IMG/VR virus record: IMGVR_UViG_3300025030_000095
Location: 1-64,000 of that record
DNA from: a virus
Direction: 5' to 3' (one strand)
DNA length: 64,000 bases
A program made the translations under genes and the position numbers. Of the stretch, positions 7,491-15,845 are shown piece by piece. Position 1 is the first letter of the stretch. Every line of letters starts with the position of its first letter. The notes under the pieces are model-generated. The model did not search any database and had not been told where the DNA came from. It worked only from the letters and a program-made list of their open reading frames with translations.

Positions 7491-7650
7491 CTTAAGTATC
7501 TCCTTTCTGAAATAAACCCTTATATTGTGCTAATTATATCATCGTTACGCATACTATGCAATCGTAACGGTATACTATAGCTTCGTTACGCATATGTTTA
7601 ATATGTTTTGAGCATATTATGTTATAATCAACACAATGGAGGTGGAAAAC
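7491..7650. promoter_or_regulatory. divergent promoters with CGTTACG operators
   Basis: Minus-strand promoter: -35 TTGCAT (7556-7561), 17-bp spacer, -10 TATAAT (7533-7538). Plus-strand promoter: extended -10 TGTTATAAT ending at 7628. CGTTACG or its complement occurs at 7543-7549, 7563-7569 and 7584-7590, about 20 bp apart (two helical turns); the first lies inside the minus-strand spacer. Likely operators for one or both RHH proteins. Operator assignment is inferred. Confidence 0.65.
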
Positions 7651-7794
7651 GTGGCTAAGGTGAGAACAACTGTCACAATTGACGAAGAATTACTAAGAGA
7701 AGTTACCGAGTTAGCGGAAATAGAGGAACGTTCAATTAGCCAACAGATTGTATATTTCATAAAGTTGGGGTTAAAAACCCGAGAAGAAAAATAA
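7651..7794 (+). CDS. second ribbon-helix-helix regulator (47 aa)
   Basis: 47 residues from GTG with GGAGGT 7 bases upstream. V-R-T-T-V-T-I-D-E-E-L-L strand plus helix, then R-S-I-S-Q-Q-I-V-Y-F-I: a minimal RHH domain, clearly paralogous to the protein encoded divergently at 7299-7490. Its stop codon lies within the loop of a strong terminator, so it is a single-gene transcript. Probably the second half of an Arc/Mnt-like control pair over the antirepressors. Confidence 0.75.
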   Translation: MAKVRTTVTIDEELLREVTELAEIEERSISQQIVYFIKLGLKTREEK

Positions 7795-7812
7795 TCTTCT
7801 CGGGTTTTTTCG
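7774..7812 (+). terminator. strong Rho-independent terminator
   Basis: A 14-bp perfect stem (aaaacccgagaaga / tcttctcgggtttt) with a 7-nt loop and further T residues. It overlaps the last codons of the plus-strand RHH gene and separates it from the convergent gene ending at 7815. On the minus strand it can also insulate the antirepressor unit from replication genes. Confidence 0.9.
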
Positions 7813-7814
7813 TC

Positions 7815-8159
7815 CTACACAATATCCACCCTCTCCCCTATCGACCTAACCCACCTCTCAAACCGTCCCTGATCCCTCTCTCGAAAGCTTAAATCAATCT
7901 CTGGCACCATCGCTAGGCAAATCCTCTCTACGCCGTCCTGACCGTGCTTTCTGTCGATCTCCTGCAATATCTTGGTCAGTATCTCCATGTTAACTTCCGT
8001 GTCCCATGCCGGTAGAGGGTTGCTTATGCCATACTGAGCGATCTGGGAGATGAGTAGTTGGTATTCTTTGGCGTATTTTTGCCGGATCTCTGGTGGGAGA
8101 GCGTCGGCGGTTTGTTTGCGAGTTAATAGGGTTTGAATTTCCTGATTCGTAATAATCAC
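7815..8159 (-). CDS. hypothetical protein beside the origin repeats
   Basis: 114 residues from a GTG start. Helical and charged, no cysteine cluster, C-terminal W-V-R-S-I-G. No family recognised. It lies between the iteron array and the antirepressor control region, downstream of the primase-helicase gene, so it is a candidate replication accessory or initiator partner by position only. Confidence 0.5.
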   Translation of the reverse strand: MIITNQEIQTLLTRKQTADALPPEIRQKYAKEYQLLISQIAQYGISNPLPAWDTEVNMEILTKILQEIDRKHGQDGVERICLAMVPEIDLSFRERDQGRFERWVRSIGERVDIV

Positions 8160-8167
8160 CCCTTACC

Positions 8168-8491
8168 TAGACCACACTAGCTCACTGATTCTAGTGGTGG
8201 GCCAGTAGTGGTCTAAGCTACACTCCTACTCCCCCAAGGGTTTCATGGTAATTTAGACCACTAGACCACCAATTTAGAAATATAGTGCGTATAGAGATAA
8301 GTTAAATAAGAGATTTAAGAAATTATTAAATTTAGCTTCTATAAGGGAAATATGGTGGTCTAAGTGGTCTAAGTGGTCTAAGTATATGAAAAACATAGAT
8401 AATAAGAGATAATAAGAGATAATCAAATATTTACCTAGACCACTACCTAGACCACTACCTAGACCACTATCTAGACCACTACTAGACCACT
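8168..8491. repeat. iteron array with AT-rich centre, candidate replication origin
   Basis: Twelve copies of TAGACCACT (one mismatch allowed). Isolated copies: 8168-8176, 8207-8215 (inverted), 8254-8262, 8262-8270. Inverted triplet at 9-bp pitch: 8354-8362, 8363-8371, 8372-8380. Direct run at 12/11-bp pitch: 8436-8444, 8448-8456, 8460-8468, 8472-8480, 8483-8491. The two runs face each other across and beside an AT-rich stretch (8271-8435) holding repeated AATAAGAGAT. Iterons plus an unwinding element next to a primase-helicase is the classical phage/plasmid origin layout. This accounts for the 311-bp gene-free gap. Confidence 0.72.
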
Positions 8492-11368
8492 AGGAATTTC
8501 TGGAAAAACAATACACCTAACCTGCGTTCCTCCAATACTCTTCCTGTAGTCAAATCTATTTTTATCCCCATCCTTCCATGTTCTAATCTTCCCTTGTTCA
8601 GCCCAATCCTTAATGATCTTCTGAGCACTTGAATACTGGCTGAGAAATTTATCCACAACACTCCTAATTAAGTAAATATTCACTCCATCCTTCACGCCAA
8701 TTCTCGACGAATATGAATTACTGAGTTTGTCAGAATTTTCACCAACCCAATCCATAAACACTAACCAAGCGCGTTCCGACTCGCTAGACTCACATTGTCT
8801 AATTAATTTACTGGCTATTTCCGCCCCTATCGCATATACTTCCGCCTTCGCCGCCCCTGCCTCCGTGCCAAACACCCAAACCGAGGCGAGATAGTCAGCC
8901 ACCATCACACACGCCACAGCATCCAAGTGGCTGTCCAACTTGTCTGAATAATACTGTTTGAGCCATGCCTGTGCCTCGTGGTAAAGATCAATCAGATCAC
9001 TTTTATTTACCTTCATAAGCTCCTTGAGAAACACTATTCCAGATTGACCGTGACAGTTAGGTAAAAATTCGTAAAGGTAACGAGAGAGAACTTTGTTATT
9101 AACCAACGGACCACCATCTAACTCAATCAAGCGATTCATAAACCCATCCATAGAACTTGCGTTAGTCAATGGACCCTCACCTGTAGTAATAATAATCGTT
9201 CTCCAAGTGTTTAGCTTTTGCAAACCGTTCTTACTGCCACGCCCCTTGCCCTTGCCCTCGGCCAGCATGTACACAATGGGTGAAATGTCTAATTTCTGCT
9301 GCTGACCCAATACCTCTCGCTCATTAATACCGAATGGCAAATCTGAGAATAAACTAGCCCTGCGCTCCAGTGATGTCGGAGAGTTGTTAAAGCTTGCGAT
9401 GACCGGATCTGGATCAGCCCAGATCGACAACGCCAGCCATAATACTGCCGTTTTTCCCCCACCTGATCCTCCATGATTATGAATAACAAAGTTCCGCTGT
9501 GAGAGTAATTTTAGTAATGGTGCCGCAAAACCAGCGGATAGGATAAATCTGGCATTGGAAGATGAATTACGAACCTGATTAGCAACGTTTATCCAATCGG
9601 ATAGCTTGCCAAGTTCAGAAAACCCTTTCAATGCGTGCTTACTCTCGATATCATCAACGTCGATCTCAATATCTGGACAGAGTCCCGGGAAGACAAACTC
9701 CTTACCCCTCCAACCGAAATGGGAAACGGCTTTTTGGACAGGAATATTAGGATTACAGCACAGGTAGTCGTCGAAGTACTTAGACGCATAACGAGCGCTC
9801 TCTGAGCTAACCGCGAGGCCGCGATCGGCTAGATTGATAATGAGCCGTGAGTTAACTGCCATTGACCTTGGGACAACCAAATCACGCCAGCAACCCATAT
9901 GCCTGTAGGATATTTTTAAGGATTCAGAATCCGTATCTTCGTTATACAGCCTAGCCTTAATATAAGCAGGACAACCACATGCTCGCGTAACGATAGGACC
10001 GTTCTCCGTGAACTTAATATGGTTAATCCCAGTAGGCGTAAGCTTAAATCCATCAGGAATGATGTCCTGCATGGCATCAGTGTCAAGTGAACGAGCAGGA
10101 ATATCTATAGCCTCATCCGTCGATATCTCCCCAACCTCGGAGTTCGTGACCTCCTGAGCGTGCTGCTTAATCGCCTTATCGAGATCCCTGAGCGAAATAC
10201 CAGACCCCTTGAGTTTGCCCCTCGTCTTGGCGAACAGAGTAGCGTCAGTCAGCTTAACAATACTGAGAGCCGTGAGCATGTCGGGAGTGAATACCTTATC
10301 CGCGCTCGGAATACCGATCATCGACACCATAGCCCGGGCCTGATCGACGCGACTTAGCGAGAACGAAGAGGGGGACTTAACTCCGCATCCACCAGTAGGG
10401 CAAGGGAATCCGTGAGTAGCACGAATATATTCACAAGTCTGGGGCCCGTTCATGTTCAGCGCCTCGGATATCCTAAAGTCCGTCCCCTTCGGTGTGTAAC
10501 GTCCCGTGTCTGGTCGTGATAGCTCATGGCACTTATCTATTCCATCTGTTCCCCTTACAACATTTGTAAGCATCGACAACCATTCGCCGTAGGTTATGGA
10601 CGCGGCATTAATCAAGCAGTGTCGCAGGAAGGAACAGTTACCGATCATTAGGTCGGAGCTCGCATCCGTTGGTCGTCGTTCGAACTTACCGTGACTCGTG
10701 ATCTCAGCTCGGAAGTCGATATCAGGTATTAAGTCTTCCAACTCGGAAGGGTCGTACCTGATAGACTCATCGAACTGCGTAATCACAACCGGTTTAGGCT
10801 GACCAAGTTTATGATTCAACGTCCCAGGCACCCTAAGAACGCGGGAGAGGTCTGGCGTAGAATCGAGTTTCCAGCCTCTCTCTTTTGCAAGAGACCTAAT
10901 GAATGACTGCAGTCTGATCATGAGGTTCGAAGCGCGGATATTTTCCTCTTGTGATTCAAATACCCAAGCCTCCTTGAGAAGCCAGTACATGTGCAGGCCG
11001 TTTCCTGAGGACACCGTGATCGAGGGAAAGAGGAACCCGGGCAGTATCGACAGAGCATCCTTAATCGTTGGTGGTAGATCCGTTTGCTTGTGCGCCGGAC
11101 CGAGTATATCAATGTCCATCCAAAGGCATGTGATAAACGACACATTGTTAGACAGGAGACGCTTATTATCATTGATACCCTGCATTGACCCGCCAAGCCC
11201 AAAGTACACGTCTCGCTCGTCCTGTATCGCCGTGGCAGCGTTTGACATCATGCGTAGATCGGAGACGGCAAAGGACCACGTTTTATGATCGGGCAGCGTC
11301 CAAAGGTAAACGTGCCCTTCGTCGAGATTGCCGTATAGTGAGTTTAAAAACTGAAGTGTATCGGACAC
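8471..11368 (-). CDS. AEP primase / DUF927-type SF3 helicase
   Basis: 965 residues from GTG (AGGGA upstream). N-terminal archaeo-eukaryotic primase: metal-binding D-I-D near 85-87, S-G-N-G-L-H at 121-126, and a D-L-S-R-V-L-R-V-P-G-T motif near residue 165. The C-terminal half is a DUF927-like helicase with Walker A GGSGGGKT near residue 633 and a following acidic Walker B region. Such fusions prime and unwind at phage and plasmid origins. The last codons are made from the iteron array: the C-terminal S-G-L-V-V-V is translated from TAGACCACT repeats. Central replication protein. Confidence 0.85.
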   Translation of the reverse strand: MSDTLQFLNSLYGNLDEGHVYLWTLPDHKTWSFAVSDLRMMSNAATAIQDERDVYFGLGGSMQGINDNKRLLSNNVSFITCLWMDIDILGPAHKQTDLPPTIKDALSILPGFLFPSITVSSGNGLHMYWLLKEAWVFESQEENIRASNLMIRLQSFIRSLAKERGWKLDSTPDLSRVLRVPGTLNHKLGQPKPVVITQFDESIRYDPSELEDLIPDIDFRAEITSHGKFERRPTDASSDLMIGNCSFLRHCLINAASITYGEWLSMLTNVVRGTDGIDKCHELSRPDTGRYTPKGTDFRISEALNMNGPQTCEYIRATHGFPCPTGGCGVKSPSSFSLSRVDQARAMVSMIGIPSADKVFTPDMLTALSIVKLTDATLFAKTRGKLKGSGISLRDLDKAIKQHAQEVTNSEVGEISTDEAIDIPARSLDTDAMQDIIPDGFKLTPTGINHIKFTENGPIVTRACGCPAYIKARLYNEDTDSESLKISYRHMGCWRDLVVPRSMAVNSRLIINLADRGLAVSSESARYASKYFDDYLCCNPNIPVQKAVSHFGWRGKEFVFPGLCPDIEIDVDDIESKHALKGFSELGKLSDWINVANQVRNSSSNARFILSAGFAAPLLKLLSQRNFVIHNHGGSGGGKTAVLWLALSIWADPDPVIASFNNSPTSLERRASLFSDLPFGINEREVLGQQQKLDISPIVYMLAEGKGKGRGSKNGLQKLNTWRTIIITTGEGPLTNASSMDGFMNRLIELDGGPLVNNKVLSRYLYEFLPNCHGQSGIVFLKELMKVNKSDLIDLYHEAQAWLKQYYSDKLDSHLDAVACVMVADYLASVWVFGTEAGAAKAEVYAIGAEIASKLIRQCESSESERAWLVFMDWVGENSDKLSNSYSSRIGVKDGVNIYLIRSVVDKFLSQYSSAQKIIKDWAEQGKIRTWKDGDKNRFDYRKSIGGTQVRCIVFPEIPSGLVVV

Positions 11369-11392
11369 GTGCTATCCCTCTTCTCAGCCACC

Positions 11393-11797
11393 TTAGCCAC
11401 CGTTGATAATCTTGACCACATCCTCAAATGATCTAGCCACCCCAGATGGACACCCCAAGTCAGACATCTGTCTAAGGAAATTTACCTGCTCCTGAGTTGG
11501 TTTCCCGGTCTGTGTCTTAACTTCGATGAAACAAGCCATAGCAAGCTTCTTGCCAATCATATCCTGTGTAACAATAACTGGTACAACGACAAGTAGGTCA
11601 GAGAATCCCTTCAGGTTTTTGGTTTGAGATCCAAAAGTTGCAAATGGACGTGGGTTCATAATTGTTATCGATCCATTACTGTTCTTCGTGATCTTATTTC
11701 CAGTCCATCCAATACCTACATTAATACGAAATGATGTGCCGATATTGAGACTAGATATTCCCAATTGTATTTCCTTCTGGATATCTTGCTCTATCAT
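11393..11797 (-). CDS. VRR-NUC domain nuclease
   Basis: 134 residues. Residues about 60-115 show the VRR-NUC/Holliday-junction-resolvase-like core G-F-S-D-L-L-V-V ... C-F-I-E-V-K-T-x-x-G-x-x-T-x-x-Q-x-x-F-L, in which D, E and K are the PD-(D/E)xK catalytic residues. Short phage versions pair with replication helicases and may cleave branched DNA. ATGA-type junction with the homing endonuclease gene upstream. Confidence 0.85.
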   Translation of the reverse strand: MIEQDIQKEIQLGISSLNIGTSFRINVGIGWTGNKITKNSNGSITIMNPRPFATFGSQTKNLKGFSDLLVVVPVIVTQDMIGKKLAMACFIEVKTQTGKPTQEQVNFLRQMSDLGCPSGVARSFEDVVKIINGG

Positions 11798-12531
11798 ACT
11801 GATCCCCTAGTAATTGGCACACTAATTGCTTCTTCTGGAGTCATTCCTATTTTTAGTCGATAGGTTAATGTCCCACGATTAATACCAGATTCGTTGGCTA
11901 AATCAGCCATTATTTTATCCTCTCCATTTATTGTTACATGAAAGTTTTGGCTAGTATTTCTATTCTGCTCCGCATATGTTGCCCATTTGCAATTATCTGG
12001 AGAATAACCTTTATCGCTGTTAATACGTTCAAGGGTTAATCCCTCTTTGTAACCATTCTTTAATGCCCATTCAAAAAAAGTCATTCGGTCATTCAGCCAT
12101 TCATCACAAACCTTAATTCCTCTGTTGCCATAAATTTTGTATTTTTTGTTCTTACAGTTATGGCACCTGCTAACCATAGCCTTATATACTCCATAAATTT
12201 TTTTACTCGAAAGACCATGTTTTGTGCTGGTCTGTATTCTCATTTCGTCATTCAAACAACCACAACTTCTTGTCTTACCAGTCCTGGCACTAGCCCCGTC
12301 AGTAATTATTTGTTTGCCACAATCACACCTAAATAACCACCTAACGCGATCATCTCCGGTATTCGGAATGCGATTAATGGCCGTAAGTCTGCCATATTTT
12401 TTTCCGGTTATGTCAATAAAACTACCCATATCATTATTCACTCCTTGCTTGCGCATAAATAAAACTGAACTGGTGATTTCGCGGGAGAAGTCGAGGCAGA
12501 TGCTAGATTGGACGTCGTGTTCGTTACTCAT
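11794..12531 (-). CDS. AP2/HNH-type homing endonuclease with foreign N-terminus
   Basis: 245 residues. From M35 it is a complete phage homing-endonuclease-type protein: G-K-K-Y-G-R-L, a C-D-C-G-K/C-G-C zinc site, Y-x-x-W/M-x-x-R-C-H, Y-G-x-R-G-I-K-V-C-D-E-W, and L-x-R-I-N-x-D-K-G-Y-x-P-x-N-C-x-W-A. M35 (12429) has its own AAGGAG 11 bases upstream. Residues 1-34 (E-H-D-V-Q-S-S-I start) instead resemble the opening of the VRR-NUC protein encoded next (E-Q-D-I-Q-K-E-I). The likeliest reading is that the mobile gene landed at or in a VRR-NUC gene and captured its 5' end. True start could be 12531 or 12429. Confidence 0.72.
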   Translation of the reverse strand: MSNEHDVQSSICLDFSREITSSVLFMRKQGVNNDMGSFIDITGKKYGRLTAINRIPNTGDDRVRWLFRCDCGKQIITDGASARTGKTRSCGCLNDEMRIQTSTKHGLSSKKIYGVYKAMVSRCHNCKNKKYKIYGNRGIKVCDEWLNDRMTFFEWALKNGYKEGLTLERINSDKGYSPDNCKWATYAEQNRNTSQNFHVTINGEDKIMADLANESGINRGTLTYRLKIGMTPEEAISVPITRGSV

Positions 12532-12611
12532 GAAGTAGTACCACCGAGAAGTTCAGTATTCTCCCACGCATTCCCAATAACACGTGATACCTTAACCCAA
12601 TAACCAAAGCG

Positions 12612-12815
12612 CTACCTCCCCTGCGCTCTATTCAATACCTCGATTGACCTCTCATATAACCCGCGCTCTCCAAGATGTATGTTATCCGCCAACTCCGTCC
12701 ATTCGACAAGTGATTCGTATAAATCAGCGATAATCTTATCCTTTGAAGCCACCGTCACCCACGTGGCTATCGTGGCTGTCGCCCCACCGAGCAGTAAACC
12801 TAGTCCGAATTGCAT
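12612..12815 (-). CDS. small membrane-anchored protein
   Basis: 67 residues. One N-terminal hydrophobic, Gly/Ala-rich segment (residues 4-23), then a charged helical tail predicted cytoplasmic. Strong AAGGAGGTG. Precedes the homing-endonuclease block and follows a lipoprotein gene. Function unknown; could be a small membrane anchor or spanin-like, but the early location argues against lysis. Confidence 0.5.
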   Translation of the reverse strand: MQFGLGLLLGGATATIATWVTVASKDKIIADLYESLVEWTELADNIHLGERGLYERSIEVLNRAQGR

Positions 12816-12829
12816 TACGCTTCACCTCC

Positions 12830-13111
12830 TTACGGATTTCTCTTGCTCGCACTCGTCTTTTGCTTAGCGACCGGCATTTTGACATCTACTTTAGGCTTAG
12901 GCTTGGCCTCTGCTTTTGGTTGAGGTTGTAAAGATTTAACCTTGTACTTCTTTTTCTCGCCCCAATCGTCCATGTCCAGTACCTCATCAACGAACCAGCC
13001 CATTTCCTCATCCTGTCTCTCTACCGGTTGCTGTACGGTTTGGACAGGATTTGATCCGCAACCAGTAAGGATAAACGCCGAGAGGACTAATGACGTGAGT
13101 AACTTTTTCAT
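12830..13111 (-). CDS. lipoprotein
   Basis: 93 residues with a clear type II signal: M-K-K-L-L start, hydrophobic core and lipobox L-T-G-C at residues 15-18. The mature part is Gln/Pro-rich then Lys-rich (KAEAKPKPK). GGAGGTC ribosome site. Phage lipoproteins are often exclusion factors acting at the membrane; here it is in the early operon, and no specific role can be claimed. Confidence 0.75.
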   Translation of the reverse strand: MKKLLTSLVLSAFILTGCGSNPVQTVQQPVERQDEEMGWFVDEVLDMDDWGEKKKYKVKSLQPQPKAEAKPKPKVDVKMPVAKQKTSASKRNP

Positions 13112-13524
13112 TGTTGACCTCCTTGAGCCTTGAGCAAAACCCTATCAATAAGCGCTTTTCCTTCGTTGCAAATCCAAGCCACCGCTTTTCCAAGTTCCCC
13201 TTCCGTAGTGCAGGTTAAGGACCGATTAAGCTGTTCATTGAATTTCTCCAACGCCTCATACATCTCAGGTGCGCTTGCGATAAGATGAGCGTTTCCATCA
13301 TCCTCATCCCTCTCACACGCGTCAAATCCAACGATAGGATCGAGTTGATGAAATGTTACGGCAATTAATTTACCAAGTTTTTCTGGCTGTTCATTACTCA
13401 GCATCCCGAATGTTTCCCCGCCAAGAAATAGTCCTTTTGGGGCAATTATCGTCATACTCATACACAAGTTATCGTCTGTGTGGATTACTTCCCATGGTCC
13501 CGGCGTAAACTTATACTTGCTCAT
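13108..13524 (-). CDS. conserved phage protein (TPGPWEV family)
   Basis: 138 residues beginning with the F-T-P-G-P-W-E-V motif and containing D-x-G-N-A-H-L-I-A-S-A-P-E-M-Y-E-A-L, a combination I recognise from many phage hypothetical proteins. C-terminal half is helical. Function is not established for the family. ATGA overlaps on both sides, GGAGG before the ATG. Confidence 0.65.
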   Translation of the reverse strand: MSKYKFTPGPWEVIHTDDNLCMSMTIIAPKGLFLGGETFGMLSNEQPEKLGKLIAVTFHQLDPIVGFDACERDEDDGNAHLIASAPEMYEALEKFNEQLNRSLTCTTEGELGKAVAWICNEGKALIDRVLLKAQGGQQ

Positions 13525-13937
13525 AAACTTACCTCCGTCGCCAAGAGCGCTGCCTTAACTATCCCCTCGGCATCACCCATCTTAGTTACGTAAATCCCAA
13601 CTTCCTCATTTGATTTTTCGAGCAACCTGCGATAGTAAATGGTCTTTACGCCGAGCAGGTAACGCTCGATGGTGATGTACCAACCTTTTTGTTGCATCGC
13701 TTGAATGACTTCAAAGGATGCCGATATGTCGGTTGAGTAATGAGGCAAGAGGCCAATATAACCACCTGTGCAATCACAAACAGCATCATATCCTGTTCCG
13801 AAACCACTAAATCCTGAACCCTTACACTTGTCGCACACTACTTTGTTGTCCTCAGACATGATACCCATCACCTTTTCAGCCACCAACTCGTCTAATTCCC
13901 TACCCGGTATCATCGCTAAAATCTCTTCCCTCGTCAT
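13521..13937 (-). CDS. phage ABA-sandwich-like protein with zinc knuckle
   Basis: 138 residues from the ATG at 13937 (GAGGAGTGAGG upstream). Opening E-E-I-L-A-M-I-P-G-R-E-L-D-E-L-V-A and the later Y-S-T-D-I-S-A-S-F-E-V are typical of phage ABA-sandwich proteins. Between them is an inserted zinc site C-x2-C-x15-C-x-C (CDKCKGSGF...CDC). Role unknown in phages generally. Confidence 0.62.
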   Translation of the reverse strand: MTREEILAMIPGRELDELVAEKVMGIMSEDNKVVCDKCKGSGFSGFGTGYDAVCDCTGGYIGLLPHYSTDISASFEVIQAMQQKGWYITIERYLLGVKTIYYRRLLEKSNEEVGIYVTKMGDAEGIVKAALLATEVSL

Positions 13938-13951
13938 AAACCTCACTCCTC

Positions 13952-15316
13952 TCATCGTCTCCACTTCTCCCTCAATTCCAACTGCACATTAACCCACCTC
14001 AGCGAGTACCCTCGTTTAATAGCGATAAACTCCAACTCCTCCCGAGTCCTCGCCCTTGTAACCTCCCGCTTATCCTCAGCTCTCTCCAACGCTTTTATCT
14101 GCAGGAGTTCGCCCTTCGTCTGCACTATCTCAGCCTGAGCCTTCACCGTATACACAAACCCGCACTTCGGACATTTCGGAGCCGGTAGATGCGCGTAATA
14201 ACACTCCGGGCACTGCCTAACCGTTATCTCTGATGGATCGCGTTTTTTAACCTTACCCTCCAAACTCCACTCTCTGTCTTCATCTGGTAAACCATGGCGG
14301 TAGACGTTGCCAACGTGGTCTATTATGATCGCTCGCTTATCAGGATTCTCCGGGTCTGCTCTCATAGACCTCATAGCTTGCTGGATAAATAACGCCACGG
14401 ACTGAGTTGGACGGAGCAGGATAACTGCTTCCATGGACGGAACGTCGAACCCCTCTGAAACCAAACTTACGTTCGTTAATATCTTCACAACACCTGTTCT
14501 AAACTGTTCGATTGCCAACCTACGAATCGCGTCCGGTGTCTTCCCGTCGATGTACGCCGTGGGTATCCCTGCCGCGTTAAACTCCCGAGCCACATGTTCA
14601 GCGTGCTCACAACTCGCGCAGTAGGCTATCGCTCGTTTACCGTCCGCCAATTTACGATAAGTCGCTATGACATCCCCGATAATCTCTGACTTATCCATCT
14701 TCAATGCCACATCCGCCGACTGATAATCTCCGTATTTAATTTTTAAGTCTCCAAAATCAGCAACAACCGGAGGGGAGTAATACTCAAACGGAGATAGATT
14801 GCCCATGTCTATTAGTTCGCGAACCGTTGGGCCCAGTGCTAGTGCTTGGAATATTACACCTAGCCCATCACCAGATAATCGTGCAGGGGTGGCGGTGAAA
14901 CCAATAATCAAACTCGTGGGAAAATTATCAATAACCTTTTTCCATGTGCTAGCAACCGAGTGATGACCCTCGTCCATAATGATCAGGTCCGGCGGCTTCT
15001 TGAACTGAGATAACCGTCTAGCTAAAGTGTAAACGCTCGCCACATGGACATTACAGGTATTAATATTCTTAGAATTCAGGATCTCGTGTGGGATATAAAA
15101 CTTATCCAAGGTCTTCGATGTCTGCTCAATTAACTCTTGACGATGTACTACAATGAGGACTGTCTGTCCTCTCGCCCTAGCCTGCGCCGTCATCCATGAA
15201 AACAGAACCGTTTTACCAGCACCACACGGGGCCACTGCGCAGATCCGGAGGAGTCCGGCGAGAATTGAGTACCGGATCTCCTCAATTAGTTCGGCTTGGT
15301 AGTCGCGTAGTTGCAT
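13952..15316 (-). CDS. SF2 DEAD/DEAH-type DNA helicase
   Basis: 454 residues. Motif I APCGAGKT at 29-36, motif II DEGHH at 115-119, motif III TATPARL, motif V/VI with S-E-G-F-D-V and Q-A-M-R-S-M-R. A Cys4 zinc ribbon (CPEC...CPKCG) follows the second RecA domain near residue 360, then a helical tail. This arrangement is typical of phage replicative/repair SF2 helicases in Gram-positive siphoviruses. Located between SSB and the nuclease block. Confidence 0.88.
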   Translation of the reverse strand: MQLRDYQAELIEEIRYSILAGLLRICAVAPCGAGKTVLFSWMTAQARARGQTVLIVVHRQELIEQTSKTLDKFYIPHEILNSKNINTCNVHVASVYTLARRLSQFKKPPDLIIMDEGHHSVASTWKKVIDNFPTSLIIGFTATPARLSGDGLGVIFQALALGPTVRELIDMGNLSPFEYYSPPVVADFGDLKIKYGDYQSADVALKMDKSEIIGDVIATYRKLADGKRAIAYCASCEHAEHVAREFNAAGIPTAYIDGKTPDAIRRLAIEQFRTGVVKILTNVSLVSEGFDVPSMEAVILLRPTQSVALFIQQAMRSMRADPENPDKRAIIIDHVGNVYRHGLPDEDREWSLEGKVKKRDPSEITVRQCPECYYAHLPAPKCPKCGFVYTVKAQAEIVQTKGELLQIKALERAEDKREVTRARTREELEFIAIKRGYSLRWVNVQLELREKWRR

Positions 15317-15347
15317 TTAAGCACCAACTAACTTATTTAGAATAATT

Positions 15348-15845
15348 TTAAAATGGGATGTCATCGTCTAGATTTACCTCGTGTCCATACGGACGCATGA
15401 CCCCTCCCGGAGTTGGAGGCGCTCCCTGATACCCCGGAGGAGGCGGCATTGATCCCTGCTGCGGCTGGCGTTGTTTCTGTGCAGGAGGTTGTTGTGTCTG
15501 CGTCTGCCCTGACCCCGTACCACTATCCTTCGGACTCAAGAAATTACAATCTTCCACCATGATCTCCGTGACCCATCGTTTCTGCCCCTCTTTGTCGTTG
15601 TAGGTCCTAACCTGTATTCTTCCCTCTACCGATACTAATTTTCCCTTCGTTTGGTATTCGGCTATGAGTTCCGCAAGTTGCTTAAACGCTACACAAGGGA
15701 TAAAGTCCGTCTCCTTCTCGCCTTGAGCGTTCTTAAATTTGCGATCAACTGCGAGTGTAAAGTTAGTTACCGCAACACCTGACGGAGAGTAGCGTAATTC
15801 TGGATCCTTTGTTAAGCGGCCAATTAATACAACTCTGTTTAACAA
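15348..15845 (-). CDS. ssb: single-stranded DNA-binding protein
   Basis: 165 residues from TTG (GGTGA upstream). OB fold of the bacterial SSB family: L-N-R-V-V-L-I-G-R-L-T-x-D-P-E-L-R at the N-terminus, F-T-L-A-V-D and the conserved K-x-x-x-V-E-G-R-I strand. A Gln/Pro/Gly-rich linker follows, ending in the acidic protein-interaction tip D-D-D-I-P-F. Binds ssDNA during replication and recombination beside the helicase and RecT. Confidence 0.95.
   Translation of the reverse strand: MLNRVVLIGRLTKDPELRYSPSGVAVTNFTLAVDRKFKNAQGEKETDFIPCVAFKQLAELIAEYQTKGKLVSVEGRIQVRTYNDKEGQKRWVTEIMVEDCNFLSPKDSGTGSGQTQTQQPPAQKQRQPQQGSMPPPPGYQGAPPTPGGVMRPYGHEVNLDDDIPF

Noticed and set aside
8471-8491. TAGACCACT repeats as CRISPR-like array
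   Set aside because: Units are 11-12 bp with no spacers of suitable length and no cas genes; consistent with iterons.
12528-12611. Frame with W-V-K-V-S-R-V-I-G-N-A-W continuing after the 67-residue gene's stop
   Set aside because: Looks protein-like but follows an in-frame TAG and has no ATG/GTG/TTG; too short (27 codons) to support as a gene or readthrough without other evidence.
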